DNA of 64,000 nt, from contig JABTUK010000001.1 in NCBI GenBank assembly GCA_015075405.1, forward strand, positions 1,178,001 through 1,242,000, in the 5' to 3' direction. Positions 1 to 9,255 of the stretch are shown here, piece after piece (positions within the stretch are counted from its first letter, which is position 1; every line of letters begins with the position of its first letter). Below the pieces are notes generated by a model. That model was not told the DNA's origin, did no database searches, and saw nothing but the letters and a program-made list of their open reading frames with translations. Source of the stretch: Anaerolineales bacterium (GTDB lineage: Bacteria; Chloroflexota; Anaerolineae; 4572-78; J111). Made by a program: the position numbers and the translations under genes.

Positions 1-44
1 CGGCTGGAGCAGCGGCATTTTATGTTAATAGCCAGCAAGAATAA
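1..44 (+). CDS. 3' end of an upstream gene (possibly secE), partial
   Basis: One frame from the window edge reads 13 codons and stops with TAA at 42-44. Bacterial nusG is usually preceded by secE, so this could be the last residues of SecE, but the tail is too short to recognise and another frame stays open to a TAG at 67-69. The assignment rests on gene order only. Confidence 0.25.
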   Translation, partial: AGAAAFYVNSQQE

Positions 45-87
45 AGCATTTTTACTGGCGGCGTATTAGGTTTAGAAGAGTAAGTTT

Positions 88-750
88 ATGGCTAAGAAGA
101 AAAAACCGACAGGTAATTTGCCACATACTGCTGAGATGGTAAAAGAAGAAGTTTCGACCGAAGCAGTGTCGGCTGAAGGATCAGATCTGCCGCCCGGTGA
201 AGGCGTCGAAGAAAAACCCAGACCTGAAGGGACGGAATGGTTTGTTATTCATAGTTACTCTGGGTATGAGAATAAAGTGCAGAAAAACCTCCTGCATCGG
301 ATTGAGTCAATGGAGATGCAGGATAAGATTTTTCAGGTAGTCGTGCCCACTGAAGAAGAAGTAGAACTGAGGGATGGGCATCGCCGCACCATTGAGCGCC
401 GGGTATTTCCAGGCTACATCCTGGTTGAGATGGTCATGGACGAAGACTCCTGGTACGTAGTTAGAAACACCCCAGGAGTGACCGGGTTTGTTGGTTTTGG
501 CAATAAACCCACGCCGTTGCGCCCTGATGAAGTTGATAAAATTCTAAAACGGATGGATGCCGAAGCGCCCAAGATTAAAGTTAGCTTTAAGGTGGGCCAA
601 AAAGTACGCATTGTCGAAGGCCCATTTGAAGATTTTATGGGTACGGTTGACGAAATTGATCTTGATCGGGCCAGGGTAAAAGTTCTGGTAAGTTTCTTTG
701 GCCGTGAAACGCCGATCGAACTTGATTTTTTACAGGTAGAACGCGTTTAG
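88..750 (+). CDS. nusG: transcription termination/antitermination factor NusG
   Basis: NusG binds RNA polymerase, increases processivity and couples transcription to Rho or ribosomes. The 220-residue product has a charged, probably disordered N-terminal extension of about 50 residues. The NGN domain follows ([14 protein letters not shown] near residue 51, then the FPGYILVEM segment). A C-terminal KOW domain ([19 protein letters not shown]) ends the protein. The extension makes it longer than the roughly 180 residues usual for the family. It stands directly upstream of rplK, the standard order, with a 46-bp gap. Identification is secure. Confidence 0.98.
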   Translation: MAKKKKPTGNLPHTAEMVKEEVSTEAVSAEGSDLPPGEGVEEKPRPEGTEWFVIHSYSGYENKVQKNLLHRIESMEMQDKIFQVVVPTEEEVELRDGHRRTIERRVFPGYILVEMVMDEDSWYVVRNTPGVTGFVGFGNKPTPLRPDEVDKILKRMDAEAPKIKVSFKVGQKVRIVEGPFEDFMGTVDEIDLDRARVKVLVSFFGRETPIELDFLQVERV

Positions 751-796
751 CGTCAACCTTACAAAGTATGCCCTTGAGGTATTAAAAGGATTAAAC

Positions 797-1222
797 ATGG
801 CGAAAAAAGTAAAAGCTGTGGTAAAACTGCAAATCCCGGCCGGTAAAGCTAATCCGGCCCCCCCGGTTGGTACGGCGTTAGGTCCGCATCAGATCAATAT
901 TATGGCTTTCTGCAAGGAATACAATGCCCGCACCCAAAGTATGATGGGTTCGATTATTCCGGCTGAAATTACCATTTATACGGACCAGACTTTTTCATTT
1001 GTGACCAAAACTCCGCCGGTCAGCGACCTGTTGAAGAAAGCAGCCAGCGTGCCCAAAGGTTCTGGCGTTCCCAACCGGAATAAAGTTGGAAAACTCACCC
1101 GCGCCCAGGTTCGAGAAATTGCGGAAACAAAAATGCAAGACCTTAATGCGGTGGATATTGAAGGCGCCATCAAGCAAGTTGAAGGCTCGGCCCGCAGTAT
1201 GGGGATTGCGATTGAAAGTTAA
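797..1222 (+). CDS. rplK: 50S ribosomal protein L11
   Basis: L11 binds the GTPase-associated centre of 23S rRNA and forms the base of the L7/L12 stalk. The 141-residue length is typical. The N-terminal motif [12 protein letters not shown] and the C-terminal rRNA-binding part ([17 protein letters not shown], then [10 protein letters not shown]) are intact. An AAAAGGA Shine-Dalgarno stretch lies just before the ATG. It is followed by rplA on the same strand. Confidence 0.98.
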   Translation: MAKKVKAVVKLQIPAGKANPAPPVGTALGPHQINIMAFCKEYNARTQSMMGSIIPAEITIYTDQTFSFVTKTPPVSDLLKKAASVPKGSGVPNRNKVGKLTRAQVREIAETKMQDLNAVDIEGAIKQVEGSARSMGIAIES

Positions 1223-1314
1223 TTACCCCGGTTTGGCAGGCAAATAGCTTGCTTTACCAGTGGGAGGATTTGCTCCAATTGAGCGAATCCGTTTTTACCA
1301 CTCAGGAGGAATGT

Positions 1315-2028
1315 ATGCCCAAACGAGGCAAAAAGTATCAAGAAGCAGCAAAATTGGTTGACCCAAATCAATATTACGCTCCAGCCGAAGCGGTAGATTT
1401 GGTAAAGAAATCATCCTACACCAAATTCAATGCTACAGTTGAAGCGCACCTACGCATGGGCCTGGATCCCCGCAAAGCCGATCAGCTTATCCGCAGTACT
1501 GTTCAATTGCCTCACGGCACTGGCCGAGAGGTGCGGGTGCTCGTTTTTGCCGAGGGTGAAGGTCAACAAGCCGCCCTGGATGCGGGCGCGGATTATGCCG
1601 GCAGTGATGACATGGTTCAAAAAATTCAAGGTGGCTGGTTTGATTTTGATGTAGCTGTAGCCACGCCGGGGATGATGGGTAAAGTAGGGCGGTTAGGTAA
1701 AGTGTTAGGCCCCCGTGGCTTGATGCCCAGCCCCAAAGCCGGCACAGTGGTACCCGACGCCGACGTGAGTCGTGTGGTTAAAGAATTGAAAGCCGGTCGG
1801 CTGGAATTTCGCCTGGATCGAACGGCCAACATCCATTTGCCCATTGGCAAGGTATCATTTACCCAGGAGCAGTTGGTAGATAACTTTGCCGCCTTGATGG
1901 AAGCGGTACAACAAGTTAAACCGGCGGCAGCCAAGGGTGTTTATATCAAAAAGATAAGCCTGAATGCGACGATGGGGCCTGGAGTCAAAGTAGATGCGGC
2001 TCAGGCAGCCCAGTTAAAAACTCAATAG
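1315..2028 (+). CDS. rplA: 50S ribosomal protein L1
   Basis: L1 forms the mobile L1 stalk near the ribosomal E site and is often a translational autoregulator of the L11-L1 mRNA. I place the start at the ATG at 1315 (MPKRGKKY) because AGGAGGA ends about 5 bp upstream. The frame stays open further 5', but the extra residues do not resemble L1. The 237-residue product carries the signature [14 protein letters not shown]. The ORF ends shortly before a long untranslated leader for rplJ. Confidence 0.97.
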   Translation: MPKRGKKYQEAAKLVDPNQYYAPAEAVDLVKKSSYTKFNATVEAHLRMGLDPRKADQLIRSTVQLPHGTGREVRVLVFAEGEGQQAALDAGADYAGSDDMVQKIQGGWFDFDVAVATPGMMGKVGRLGKVLGPRGLMPSPKAGTVVPDADVSRVVKELKAGRLEFRLDRTANIHLPIGKVSFTQEQLVDNFAALMEAVQQVKPAAAKGVYIKKISLNATMGPGVKVDAAQAAQLKTQ

Positions 2029-2059
2029 TTTATCTTTATTTCAATTAAATAAGATCTTC

Positions 2060-2270
2060 TCTCACTGTTGCCAGAGACAGCAGGCGCATCGTAGACTCTT
2101 ACAGTGCTTAATGTATGCCCTAAAGGGCGTCGCCCGCCGAGGTAAAGACTTAGAGAATCAAGAAAAGTTCAGGTAGGCTCTTTTGTGAGCGCATCTGAAA
2201 CAACTTGTATTTTTACGTCTTTGCTCAGGTTGGGCAAAGACGTTTTTATTTATCGAAATTTTACTAGAGA
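2060..2270 (+). promoter_or_regulatory. L10-type leader of rplJ-rplL
   Basis: About 250 bp separate rplA from rplJ. The stretch includes the element GCCCGCCGAGGTAAAGA near 2130, followed by an attenuator-like hairpin. Leaders of this kind (Rfam L10_leader) bind the L10-(L12)n complex and autoregulate expression. The call rests on position and overall look; I did not fold it against the family model. Confidence 0.6.
2215..2250 (+). terminator. attenuator-like terminator before rplJ
   Basis: A 10-bp perfect stem (ACGTCTTTGC with GCAAAGACGT, 9-nt loop at 2225-2233) is followed by TTTTTATTT. It lies about 35 bp before the rplJ start, where an L10 leader would place a regulated terminator. Confidence 0.75.
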
Positions 2271-2285
2271 AGGGAGGTGACAAAT

Positions 2286-2813
2286 TTGGCTATATCACGC
2301 GAGAAAAAGGAAGAACTGCTTAAGGGGTATCTGCAAGAGCTTAACCTCAGCGAAGCTGTTATCATTACCGGCTATCGCGGCTTAAAAGTATCTCAGGTGG
2401 AACAACTTCGCAAAAAAGTCCGTGAAGCGGAAGGCAGTTTTGCGATTGTCAAAAATACCCTGGCTGAGCGCGCTCTGAAAGAGGCCGGCATCGCCTTTGA
2501 CGCAGACATGTTGACCGGCCCGATTGGCATTGGCTTTTGCCATAGTAATGTCGGCGGCGTGGCTAAAGCGATTACCGATTTTGCCAAGCAGAATGAGCTT
2601 TTGACCATCAGAGGCGGGATGCTGGGCAACCGGGTTATTGATGAAGCCGGGGTGAAAAACTTGGCTACCCTGCCCTCGTTGGATGTGCTGCGCGCCCAGC
2701 TTTTGGGGCTGATCAATGCCCCGGCAAGTCAATTGGCTGGGGTGGTGGCTGGCGGCGTGCGCCAACTGGTCAATGTATTCAATGCTTACGCCGAAAAAGA
2801 AGCCGAAGCGTAA
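2286..2813 (+). CDS. rplJ: 50S ribosomal protein L10
   Basis: L10 anchors L7/L12 dimers to L11 and 23S rRNA and is the usual autoregulator of this operon. I choose the TTG at 2286 (MAISREKKEELL), because the GGGAGGTGA Shine-Dalgarno sits 6-7 bp upstream. The in-frame GTG at 2277 lies inside that ribosome-binding site. The 175-residue length and the early GYRGLKVSQVEQLR segment fit L10. The C-terminal helix that binds L7/L12 ends NAYAEKEAEA. Confidence 0.93.
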   Translation: MAISREKKEELLKGYLQELNLSEAVIITGYRGLKVSQVEQLRKKVREAEGSFAIVKNTLAERALKEAGIAFDADMLTGPIGIGFCHSNVGGVAKAITDFAKQNELLTIRGGMLGNRVIDEAGVKNLATLPSLDVLRAQLLGLINAPASQLAGVVAGGVRQLVNVFNAYAEKEAEA

Positions 2814-2849
2814 TTATTACCAATAGAACTACTAACCAACCTACAATGA

Positions 2850-2910
2850 TAAGGTAGCAAGGTAGCAAGGTCTTATAAATTCCCTGTCTACCGTCTACCG
2901 TCTACCGTTT
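2850..2910 (+). repeat. short word repeats between rplJ and rplL
   Basis: Tandem copies of AAGGTAGC (2853-2872) and of TCTACCG (2886-2908) fill the gap between two ribosomal genes. The same words recur at many other intergenic sites in the window. Confidence 0.7.
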
Positions 2911-2935
2911 ACTATTTTTAAGAGGAGATTATCCA

Positions 2936-3328
2936 ATGGCAGATTTGCAAAAAATTGCCGATGAACTGAGCCAGCTAACCGTTTTAGAAGCGGCTGAATT
3001 AACCAAAATCTTGGAAGAAAAATGGGGCGTCAGCGCCGCAGCCCCCGCCGCAGTGATGGCGGTTGGTCCGGCTGCTGGCGCAGCGGCCGCGGCTCCTGAA
3101 GAAGTCGAAGAGAAGACCGAATTTGATGTCACCCTGAAAGAAGTCGGCGATAAAAAGATTCAGGTCATCAAGGCTGTCCGCGCCATCCGCGCTGATTTGG
3201 GCCTCAAGGAAGCCAAGGATTTGGTGGATGGCGCTCCGGCCAAAGTGCTGGAAGGCGCAACCAAAGAAATGGCCGAGGATGCCAAAGCCAAGCTTGAGGC
3301 CGAAGGCGCCAAGGTCGAAATCAGCTAA
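2936..3328 (+). CDS. rplL: 50S ribosomal protein L7/L12
   Basis: L7/L12 is the multicopy stalk protein that recruits translational GTPases. The 130-residue protein has the N-terminal dimerisation domain (residues 1-33), an Ala/Pro-rich hinge (about 36-60) and the conserved C-terminal domain ([23 protein letters not shown]). An AAGAGGAG Shine-Dalgarno precedes the ATG. A strong intrinsic terminator follows. Confidence 0.98.
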   Translation: MADLQKIADELSQLTVLEAAELTKILEEKWGVSAAAPAAVMAVGPAAGAAAAAPEEVEEKTEFDVTLKEVGDKKIQVIKAVRAIRADLGLKEAKDLVDGAPAKVLEGATKEMAEDAKAKLEAEGAKVEIS

Positions 3329-3356
3329 GCTGGTTTCGCTGCTCAGGCAAAAAGAA

Positions 3357-3386
3357 AGAGCCGTAGTTGCTACGGCTCTTTTTATT
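3357..3386 (+). terminator. rho-independent terminator after rplL
   Basis: A 10-bp stem (AGAGCCGTAG with CTACGGCTCT), TTG loop and T-rich tail lie just after rplL. It ends the nusG-rpl transcription block and faces the 3' end of the opposing gene at 3398. Confidence 0.92.
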
Positions 3387-3397
3387 TGAAAGGAGGG

Positions 3398-5899
3398 CTA
3401 TTCCAAAGGGGAGAGTTTTTCGATCACCTGAGCATATTCATCGGCCAAAGTTTCGGCCTCTCCCTGCGAAACCGCCTCGACAATCACCCGGAAATAGGGC
3501 TGATCAGGATCGGGTACAATCAGCACCCACTTACCGGCGGCCAGGTTAATCTTTGCGCCGTTGATAACCTGATTTTTGTAGCTTTCAAACTTCTCATTAA
3601 TCAGGCGCATAACACGGGCTTTGGCTTCCCAGACACAAGAAACTTTTCGTTCGGCCATGTGATAGGGCGGCAGTTTAGAAACAATATCACCCAGCGAGAC
3701 CCGTTGCGTGGCTAAAAACTCAAGAATTTTGGCTAAGGCCATCATACCGTCAACCGCGCAGTGGAAATCGGGAAAGATAAAATTGCCTTTGCCATCGCCG
3801 CCCATAATCACCTTTTCGGAGCAGGTGGCTTTGATGAGGGCGTCCAGGTCAGTTTCGGTGCGGATAACGCGCCCATGGTGCCGGGCGGCAACCTCTTCAA
3901 AAAGATTGGGCAGGTCAATGGGAATGGCTACCGTGCTGCCGGGAGCATCGCGCAGGGCCAGTTCCATCATGGCGGCGCAAGCCGTGGTTCCGGCCAAAAG
4001 ATAGCCCCGGTCATCTACCAGAAAGATACGCTCACCGCCGGGGTTTAGGCGCGCCCCCAGTTGTGTACCCAGAGCCGTCGTAATAATCTGCATTTGCTTG
4101 AGAGCCGTTTGAAATTGGGCCGGATTGAGTGAAATATTGGTCCTCTCGATATTGGCATTGAGCGAAACGACATTGCAATTCAATCTGTCAAGAATAGCCG
4201 GCAAGGTGCTGGCAACAGCGCCATCGGCAAAATCAACCACCAGGTCAAAAGCGGCATCCTGAATGGCTTTGGTATTGAGATGTTTCAAAAAATCTTCAAC
4301 ATACCGCTCTTTGACCTGCTGCGCGTACTCGATGCTGCCGATATCGTCCAGATAAACCCGCCGGAAATCCTCGCGAAAGAAAACCCGTTCGACATCACGC
4401 TCTTTATTTTTGTTGAGATTCAAGCCCTGGCCGTCCATAAAGTGGATGTCAACCACCCGCTCGTCAAAGGGCGATAACCGCACGTGGACTCCGCCCTCGG
4501 CCCCACAGATTTTGGTGTAATAGCGGGCCACCGGCAATGGCTGTGACCCCAAATCCCACACATTGACCCCCGCCGAGGGCAGACCCGAAATGATGGCCCG
4601 CTTAATCATGCGAGGGCTGCGGTGCATATCACGATTGATGGTCACAATAGAACCTTTGGATAGGGTCGCCCCAAACGCCGCCCCCAACTTGGCGCTAAAC
4701 TCCGGGGTGAGGTCAATATTGACCACCCCGGTGACGCCGTGCCGCCCAAATAAAACTCGCCGCCCCTGCGACCCCCAGATAATGCTGCTGTTGACGGTAG
4801 CCCCCGGCTCGACCTCTTTGCCGGGCCAGATTTTAACGCCCGGATGGATTACCGCGCTTTCGCCGACAATGGTGCCGTCGCCAATAACCGTGCCCTCAAA
4901 AACGGTGGCGTTGGCTTTGAGGCTGCACTGGCGCAAAATAACCGCCCCGCTGATTTGGGCGCGTTCGCCAATGTAACAGTTGCGCCACAGAATTGAGCGG
5001 TCTATCTGAGCTTCATTATCCACTACGGTGTAATCACGGATAACGGTTGGGCCATAAATAACCGCCCCGCTTTTTATCTGCACCGCCTGGCCCAGATAGA
5101 TGGGGCCTTCCAACCGGGCGTTTGGCGCAATTTCGACATCCTGGCCGGCCCAAATACCGTCGCCCAGGTAACGTCCCAAATCTAGCCCGTCAACCCGGCC
5201 TTCCAGGGCGTCGGCGTTGGCGCGCATATACTCAGGAATGTTGCCGATATCGCACCAATAGCCTTCGCCCACATAGCCGTAGAGAGGATAGCCCTGCTCG
5301 TGCAGCATGGGGAATAAATCGTTGGCAAAATCAAAGTTGGTGTTTGGCTCAAAAAAGTCTAAAACTTCAGGCTCCAGCACATAAATGCCGGTATTGATAT
5401 AATCAGACATCACCGATCCCCGGCTGGGCTTTTCTTGAAAGCGCACAATTTGCCCATCATTGGCCAGGGTAATCACGCCGTAGTCCATGGGGTTGGGGAT
5501 ATTGTAGAGGGCCAGGGTAGCCAGCGTTCCTTTACTTTTGTGATACGCCACCAACTTGTCCAAATTAAAGTTGGTCAAGGCGTCGCCGCTAATAACCAAA
5601 AAGGTCTCATCCAAAAATTCCTGGGCATTTTTAACACTCCCGGCTGTACCCAACGGCGTCTCTTCCACCGAGTAATGAATCTGCATACCCAAGCTTGAGC
5701 CATCGCCAAAGAAATCCTGAATCATATCGGCCAGGTATTGTACGGTCATAATAACTTCGGTAATATTGTAACGCCTGAGCAGGTCAAGAATATGGCTCAT
5801 GGCCGGCTTGTTAACGATGGGAACCATGGGCTTGGGACGCTCAATTGTAAGGGGGCGCAGCCTTGACCCTGACCCACCGGCCATGACCACTGCTCTCAT
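3398..5899 (-). CDS. mannose-1-phosphate guanylyltransferase / phosphomannomutase-like fusion
   Basis: An 833-residue fusion for sugar-nucleotide synthesis. Residues 1-235 are a nucleotidyltransferase ([21 protein letters not shown]). Residues about 250-375 form a left-handed beta-helix of hexapeptide repeats. From about 380 comes a phosphohexomutase module whose phosphoserine loop reads [14 protein letters not shown]. The mutase metal loop is degenerate (VDDRGYLL rather than a DGDxDR-type motif), so mutase activity is uncertain. Such fusions occur in cyanobacteria and Chloroflexota. The substrate (GDP-mannose or another NDP-hexose) cannot be fixed from sequence. The gene converges on rplL. 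Confidence 0.88.
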   Translation of the reverse strand: MRAVVMAGGSGSRLRPLTIERPKPMVPIVNKPAMSHILDLLRRYNITEVIMTVQYLADMIQDFFGDGSSLGMQIHYSVEETPLGTAGSVKNAQEFLDETFLVISGDALTNFNLDKLVAYHKSKGTLATLALYNIPNPMDYGVITLANDGQIVRFQEKPSRGSVMSDYINTGIYVLEPEVLDFFEPNTNFDFANDLFPMLHEQGYPLYGYVGEGYWCDIGNIPEYMRANADALEGRVDGLDLGRYLGDGIWAGQDVEIAPNARLEGPIYLGQAVQIKSGAVIYGPTVIRDYTVVDNEAQIDRSILWRNCYIGERAQISGAVILRQCSLKANATVFEGTVIGDGTIVGESAVIHPGVKIWPGKEVEPGATVNSSIIWGSQGRRVLFGRHGVTGVVNIDLTPEFSAKLGAAFGATLSKGSIVTINRDMHRSPRMIKRAIISGLPSAGVNVWDLGSQPLPVARYYTKICGAEGGVHVRLSPFDERVVDIHFMDGQGLNLNKNKERDVERVFFREDFRRVYLDDIGSIEYAQQVKERYVEDFLKHLNTKAIQDAAFDLVVDFADGAVASTLPAILDRLNCNVVSLNANIERTNISLNPAQFQTALKQMQIITTALGTQLGARLNPGGERIFLVDDRGYLLAGTTACAAMMELALRDAPGSTVAIPIDLPNLFEEVAARHHGRVIRTETDLDALIKATCSEKVIMGGDGKGNFIFPDFHCAVDGMMALAKILEFLATQRVSLGDIVSKLPPYHMAERKVSCVWEAKARVMRLINEKFESYKNQVINGAKINLAAGKWVLIVPDPDQPYFRVIVEAVSQGEAETLADEYAQVIEKLSPLE

Positions 5900-6108
5900 A
5901 GTCCTCTCCTAAAAATGGCTCAATTATTACGACCCGCATGTGTATCATACCATAAAGTAGAACAACCGTAAACCGTCTACCCTCGCTCAAGCTTAAAAGC
6001 CCGGTTTTGATACCGGCAATCCTGCAAAAACTGCCAGCGTGTGGTTTGCGTAGGGTTAGCAGAAGGTTGGCATTGCAGACACGTCAAGTTAAATCGGGAA
6101 GGTAGGGT

Positions 6109-6195
6109 TATAATGAGGCTGTCAATCAAAAGAATTGACACTCTCTTCTCCTCCTTTTGAAAAAGCCGGGTATGAGCAGCCCGGCTTTTTCGATT
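6109..6195 (+). ncRNA. candidate small RNA with anti-Shine-Dalgarno segment
   Basis: In the 375-bp gap between two divergent genes a TATAAT (6109-6114) is followed by a 7-bp hairpin (TGTCAAT at 6120-6126 with ATTGACA at 6134-6140). Next come a pyrimidine run containing CTCCTCCTTTT (6150-6158) and a strong terminator (6160-6190). No ORF fits, and the next gene has its own promoter downstream of the terminator. The predicted transcript is about 75 nt. There is no good -35 box, so expression is unproven. Confidence 0.5.
6160..6191 (+). terminator. rho-independent terminator of candidate small RNA
   Basis: A perfect 11-bp stem AAAAAGCCGGG with CCCGGCTTTTT and a 9-nt loop. The A/T-rich base makes it potentially bidirectional. 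Confidence 0.85.
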
Positions 6196-6205
6196 CTTTC
6201 GCCAT

Positions 6206-6234
6206 TTGACGAAACCCCCACCCTTGTCTATACT
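6206..6234 (+). promoter_or_regulatory. promoter of the TPP decarboxylase pair
   Basis: TTGACG at 6206-6211, a 17-bp spacer and TATACT at 6229-6234 form a near-consensus sigma70-type promoter. It lies about 40 bp upstream of the ATG at 6275 and just after the terminator, so the downstream genes form a separate transcription unit. Confidence 0.7.
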
Positions 6235-6274
6235 ACAGCCTCCCCCGCGTGCAACTCACCAAAGGTGGTGACCG

Positions 6275-6784
6275 ATGACTGTATCCCGTGATAATTCAAA
6301 AATGGTCTATGAGGGCATCAAAGCTGCCGGTATTCGTTACCTGTCGGCTATGCCCGAAACGTGGCTGGTTTACCTGCTGCAATTGGCCGAAAATGACCCA
6401 GAGATGACCCTGGTCGAAGTAGCCAAGGAAGAGGAGGCCATCGGCATTGCCGCCGGCGCTTACTTTGCCGGCACACCCAACGCTCTGCTGATGCAAAACC
6501 ACGGCTTTTTGGCCAGCATCAACGGTATTGTCTCGTTGGCCCTGCTCTATCGTATCCCCCTGCTCATGCTGATTGCCCACCGCGGCCACATCGGCGAGCC
6601 GTACCCCTGGCACACCCAGGGCGGCATCCTGACTGAGCCGGTGCTGCGCGGCCTGGGCCTACCTTTTGATTATGTGCGGGACCCGCACAAAGCCCCCAAA
6701 CAAATCCGCGAAGCCCAAACCTTTGCCCTCAGTTCGCTCTCGCCGGTGGCGCTGCTCCTCACCCGTGAGCTGATGGAGGATTAG
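6275..6784 (+). CDS. TPP-dependent decarboxylase, alpha (PYR) subunit; sulfopyruvate/phosphonopyruvate decarboxylase-like
   Basis: This 169-residue protein is the N-terminal half of a split thiamine-diphosphate decarboxylase and matches the size of ComD-type sulfopyruvate decarboxylase alpha subunits. The segment VEVAKEEEAIGIAAGA contains the glutamate expected to activate TPP. ANALLMQNHGFLASING and PLLMLIAHRG follow the pattern of sulfo-/phosphonopyruvate decarboxylases. An AAAGGTGGT Shine-Dalgarno precedes the start. The partner subunit starts 2 bp after its stop. The true substrate is not determinable, and no other coenzyme M gene is nearby. Confidence 0.8.
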   Translation: MTVSRDNSKMVYEGIKAAGIRYLSAMPETWLVYLLQLAENDPEMTLVEVAKEEEAIGIAAGAYFAGTPNALLMQNHGFLASINGIVSLALLYRIPLLMLIAHRGHIGEPYPWHTQGGILTEPVLRGLGLPFDYVRDPHKAPKQIREAQTFALSSLSPVALLLTRELMED

Positions 6785-6786
6785 CC

Positions 6787-7386
6787 ATGAAACGCGCCGA
6801 TTGTATCAAAGCCCTCTATCCTGAGCTGCATGACCGCCTGGTGGTCACTATTATGGGTGCGTGCGCTCAGGAGTTATACGACCTGGGCCACTGCGACAAC
6901 TTTTTTTACCTGGAGCATGCCATGGGCCTGGCCTCGTCCATTGGCCTGGGCCTGGCCATGAATCTGCCCCACGAAAAAGTGGTGGTGCTCGATGGCGACG
7001 GCTCGGTGCTGATGAACTTGGGCGGCCTGGCTACCCTGGCTCGCTACCGCCCCTCCAACCTGACCCACATTATTTTTGATAACGGCAGCCTTCTCTCCAC
7101 CGGCGGCTTTGCCTCTCACACCACCGCCGGCATCACCGATTTGGCCGCCATCGCTCGCGGCGCGGGCTGTCCCAAAGTGTCGCTGGTCACCGAACTCTAT
7201 CAATTTCTCGAAGCCGCCGCCGACGCTTTTGAAGGTAATGAAATGGCAACCATCGTGGCTAAGGTGGAAGCCGTTGGCCCCGACCACTACGGCATGGACC
7301 TCAAACTGCCTGAAAACGCTTTTATTTTTGAACGTTATATCAAACAGCGGAAGCAAGCCAGGCAGCAAGTAGCAGGTAACAAGTAG
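6787..7386 (+). CDS. TPP-dependent decarboxylase, beta (TPP-binding) subunit; sulfopyruvate decarboxylase-like
   Basis: The 199-residue C-terminal half of the split enzyme. The TPP/Mg signature starts at VLDGDGSVLMNLGG and ends at the conserved asparagine in IIFDNGS. The LSTGGFASHT segment resembles ComE-type subunits. The near-zero gap to the alpha subunit implies translational coupling and an alpha/beta complex. The last residues (KQRKQARQQVAGNK) run into a word repeat (AAGTAGCAAGG), so the tail may have been extended by repeat DNA. Confidence 0.82.
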   Translation: MKRADCIKALYPELHDRLVVTIMGACAQELYDLGHCDNFFYLEHAMGLASSIGLGLAMNLPHEKVVVLDGDGSVLMNLGGLATLARYRPSNLTHIIFDNGSLLSTGGFASHTTAGITDLAAIARGAGCPKVSLVTELYQFLEAAADAFEGNEMATIVAKVEAVGPDHYGMDLKLPENAFIFERYIKQRKQARQQVAGNK

Positions 7387-7443
7387 CAAGGTCGTAGGGT
7401 AGCAAGGTTTCAGGGTAACAGCTTTGCTACTTTGCTACCCTGC
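7367..7443 (+). repeat. GTAGCAAGG word-repeat hairpin
   Basis: Copies of GTAGCAAGG-type words on one arm and TTGCTACTTTGCTACC on the other make an imperfect hairpin between the decarboxylase and the cyclase gene. Related words occur at 2853 and 16862. Confidence 0.65.
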
Positions 7444-7467
7444 CCAATAACAAAATAAGGAGATACC

Positions 7468-8247
7468 ATGTCATCTATCACCAACTTACTGGCCGATTTA
7501 GCCGCAGGCAAAATTAAAGTGGTGGACCTGACCCAACCCCTCGGCCCCGCCACCCCGGTGATTGACCTGCCGCCCATCTTTGCCCCCTCGCCGGGGCTGA
7601 CCATCAGCGAGATTTCCCGCTATGACGACAAAGGCCCAGCCTGGTATTGGAACACCCTCACCCTGGGCGAGCACACCGGCACCCACTTTGATGCCCCGGT
7701 TCACTGGGTAACCGGCAAAGATTTGCCCAACAACACCACTGATACCCTCGACCCGGCCAGCTTTATCGGCCCGGCCTGCGTGATTGACGTGCGGGCCGAA
7801 GTGGCTCAGGACCCCGATTTTCTGCTCTCCATCGAGGGCGTCAAAGCCTGGGAAGCCCAACACGGCCAGATTCCGGCGGGCGCGTGGGTCTTATTGTTTA
7901 CCGGCTGGGCCAGCCGCGGCAACGACAAAGCCGCTTTTCTCAACGCCGACGCCGAAGGCCCCCACACCCCCGGCTTCCACCAGACCACCTCCGAGTTCCT
8001 GGTCAAAGAGCGTGACGTGTTGGGCGTCGGCGTGGAAACCATTGGCACCGATGCGGGGCAGGCCGGCAAATTCAATCCACCTTTCCCCAACCACGGCATT
8101 ATGCACGGCGCAGGTAAATACGGCCTGGCCAGCCTGCGCAACCTTGACCAGCTTCCCCCAACCGGCGCGCTGCTCATCGCCGCCCCGCTCAAAATTGTAG
8201 ATGGCTCCGGCAGTCCCGTGCGGGTGCTGGCCCTGGCTCCCGCTTAA
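7468..8247 (+). CDS. cyclase family protein (kynurenine formamidase-like metal hydrolase)
   Basis: A 259-residue member of the 'putative cyclase' superfamily, which includes bacterial kynurenine formamidase and isatin hydrolase. The metal-binding signature HTGTHFDAPVHW lies near residue 71, and GVGVETIGTDAG further on is also typical. AAGGAGAT precedes the ATG. It follows the decarboxylase pair in the same orientation and may share its transcript. A joint catabolic role is possible, but the substrate is unknown. Confidence 0.85.
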   Translation: MSSITNLLADLAAGKIKVVDLTQPLGPATPVIDLPPIFAPSPGLTISEISRYDDKGPAWYWNTLTLGEHTGTHFDAPVHWVTGKDLPNNTTDTLDPASFIGPACVIDVRAEVAQDPDFLLSIEGVKAWEAQHGQIPAGAWVLLFTGWASRGNDKAAFLNADAEGPHTPGFHQTTSEFLVKERDVLGVGVETIGTDAGQAGKFNPPFPNHGIMHGAGKYGLASLRNLDQLPPTGALLIAAPLKIVDGSGSPVRVLALAPA

Positions 8248-8288
8248 ATGGAAGATTGGAAGAACGGAAGATTGGTAACCTGAACCCG

Positions 8289-8404
8289 GAGTTTTCTCAA
8301 TCGCACCCTTCGATACGCGCTCCACTGCGTTCCGCGCTACTCAGGATGCGATTATAAGCCGAAAATCATCCTGAGTAGGCCGAAGGCCGTATCGAAGGAT
8401 GATT
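8289..8404. repeat. palindromic repeat family B (CCTGAGTAG / CTTCGATACG)
   Basis: An imperfect inverted repeat built from CGATACGCGCTCC, CGCGCTACTCAGGATG and its partner ATCCTGAGTAGGC...CGTATCGAAGGATG. Related copies lie at 11662, 59132 and 62640. A TTCCAACCTTCCA word follows at about 8441. Confidence 0.75.
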
Positions 8405-8496
8405 TTCGAGCTAATTCCGAACTGAGGTTTGGTAAAATTCCAACCTTCCAACCTTCCATTCCTCTCTTGCCCAAACCATCTGACTCCGAGTATACT

Positions 8497-9108
8497 GTGA
8501 CCATTCTCCCACGCGACTTTTTTGCCCGACCCACCCTGACCGTGGCTCGCGACCTGCTGGGCCAGCGGTTGGTGCGCGAACTGGACGGTCAGCGCCTGAG
8601 CGGCTTGATTGTCGAAACCGAAGCCTATATCGGCCCCGACGACAGCGCCAGCCATGCCTACCACAAGCGCAACTCCAGCCGGGCCGGGGTAATGTTTGGC
8701 CCGCCCGGCCGGAGCTACGTTTACTTCATCTACGGCATGCACTTTATGCTCAACATCGTCACCGAGGCCGAGGGCTTTCCGGCGGCGGTGCTCATTCGGG
8801 CCATCGAACCGCAGCAGGGACTGGAAGTGATGCAAACAAACCGTCTTGTCTCGCCTCGCCTCGCCTCCTCGCCTCAGCTCAGCAACGGCCCGGCCAAGCT
8901 GTGCCAGGCGCTGCGGATTGACCAAAAGCTCAACAATTGGGACCTGACCCTGGGCCAGACCCTCTGGCTCGAACCGGCCCCGTCCGCGCCCTCCGACGCC
9001 ATCGCCGCCGGCCCGCGCGTCGGCATTGACTACGCTCAGCCGGAAGACCGCGCCGCCCCCTGGCGCTTCTGGCTACGCGGGAACAAATTTGTATCGAAGA
9101 AGACGTGA
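8497..9108 (+). CDS. 3-methyladenine DNA glycosylase (AAG/MPG family)
   Basis: The enzyme excises alkylated purines in base excision repair. Family hallmarks are LPRDFFARPTLTVARDLLG, the catalytic region LIVETEAYIGPDDSASHA, YVYFIYGMHFMLNIV and NGPAKLCQAL. I favour the GTG at 8497; an in-frame TTG at 8467 is the alternative and neither has a clear Shine-Dalgarno. Between the IEPQQG and NGPAKL segments, residues RLVSPRLASSPQLS come from a GCCTCGCCTC word (about 8848-8880), an apparent in-frame repeat insertion. Confidence 0.87.
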   Translation: MTILPRDFFARPTLTVARDLLGQRLVRELDGQRLSGLIVETEAYIGPDDSASHAYHKRNSSRAGVMFGPPGRSYVYFIYGMHFMLNIVTEAEGFPAAVLIRAIEPQQGLEVMQTNRLVSPRLASSPQLSNGPAKLCQALRIDQKLNNWDLTLGQTLWLEPAPSAPSDAIAAGPRVGIDYAQPEDRAAPWRFWLRGNKFVSKKT

Positions 9109-9255
9109 CACGTGAGGCGTGATGCGTACAGCGTAAAGCGTTTAAGCTCAAACGCGGGTCTACAACCGGCGTCGCAGTAAAAATAATTCTCGGTGGTCGG
9201 CGGTACCACAAGGGTACTGTATCTGCCGTCAGCCGTCTATCAGGAGGAACTCTCA

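Noticed and set aside
2040-2270. Possible tRNA or other structured RNA gene in the rplA-rplJ gap
   Set aside because: No cloverleaf or conserved T-arm is present; an L10-type leader explains position and hairpins better.
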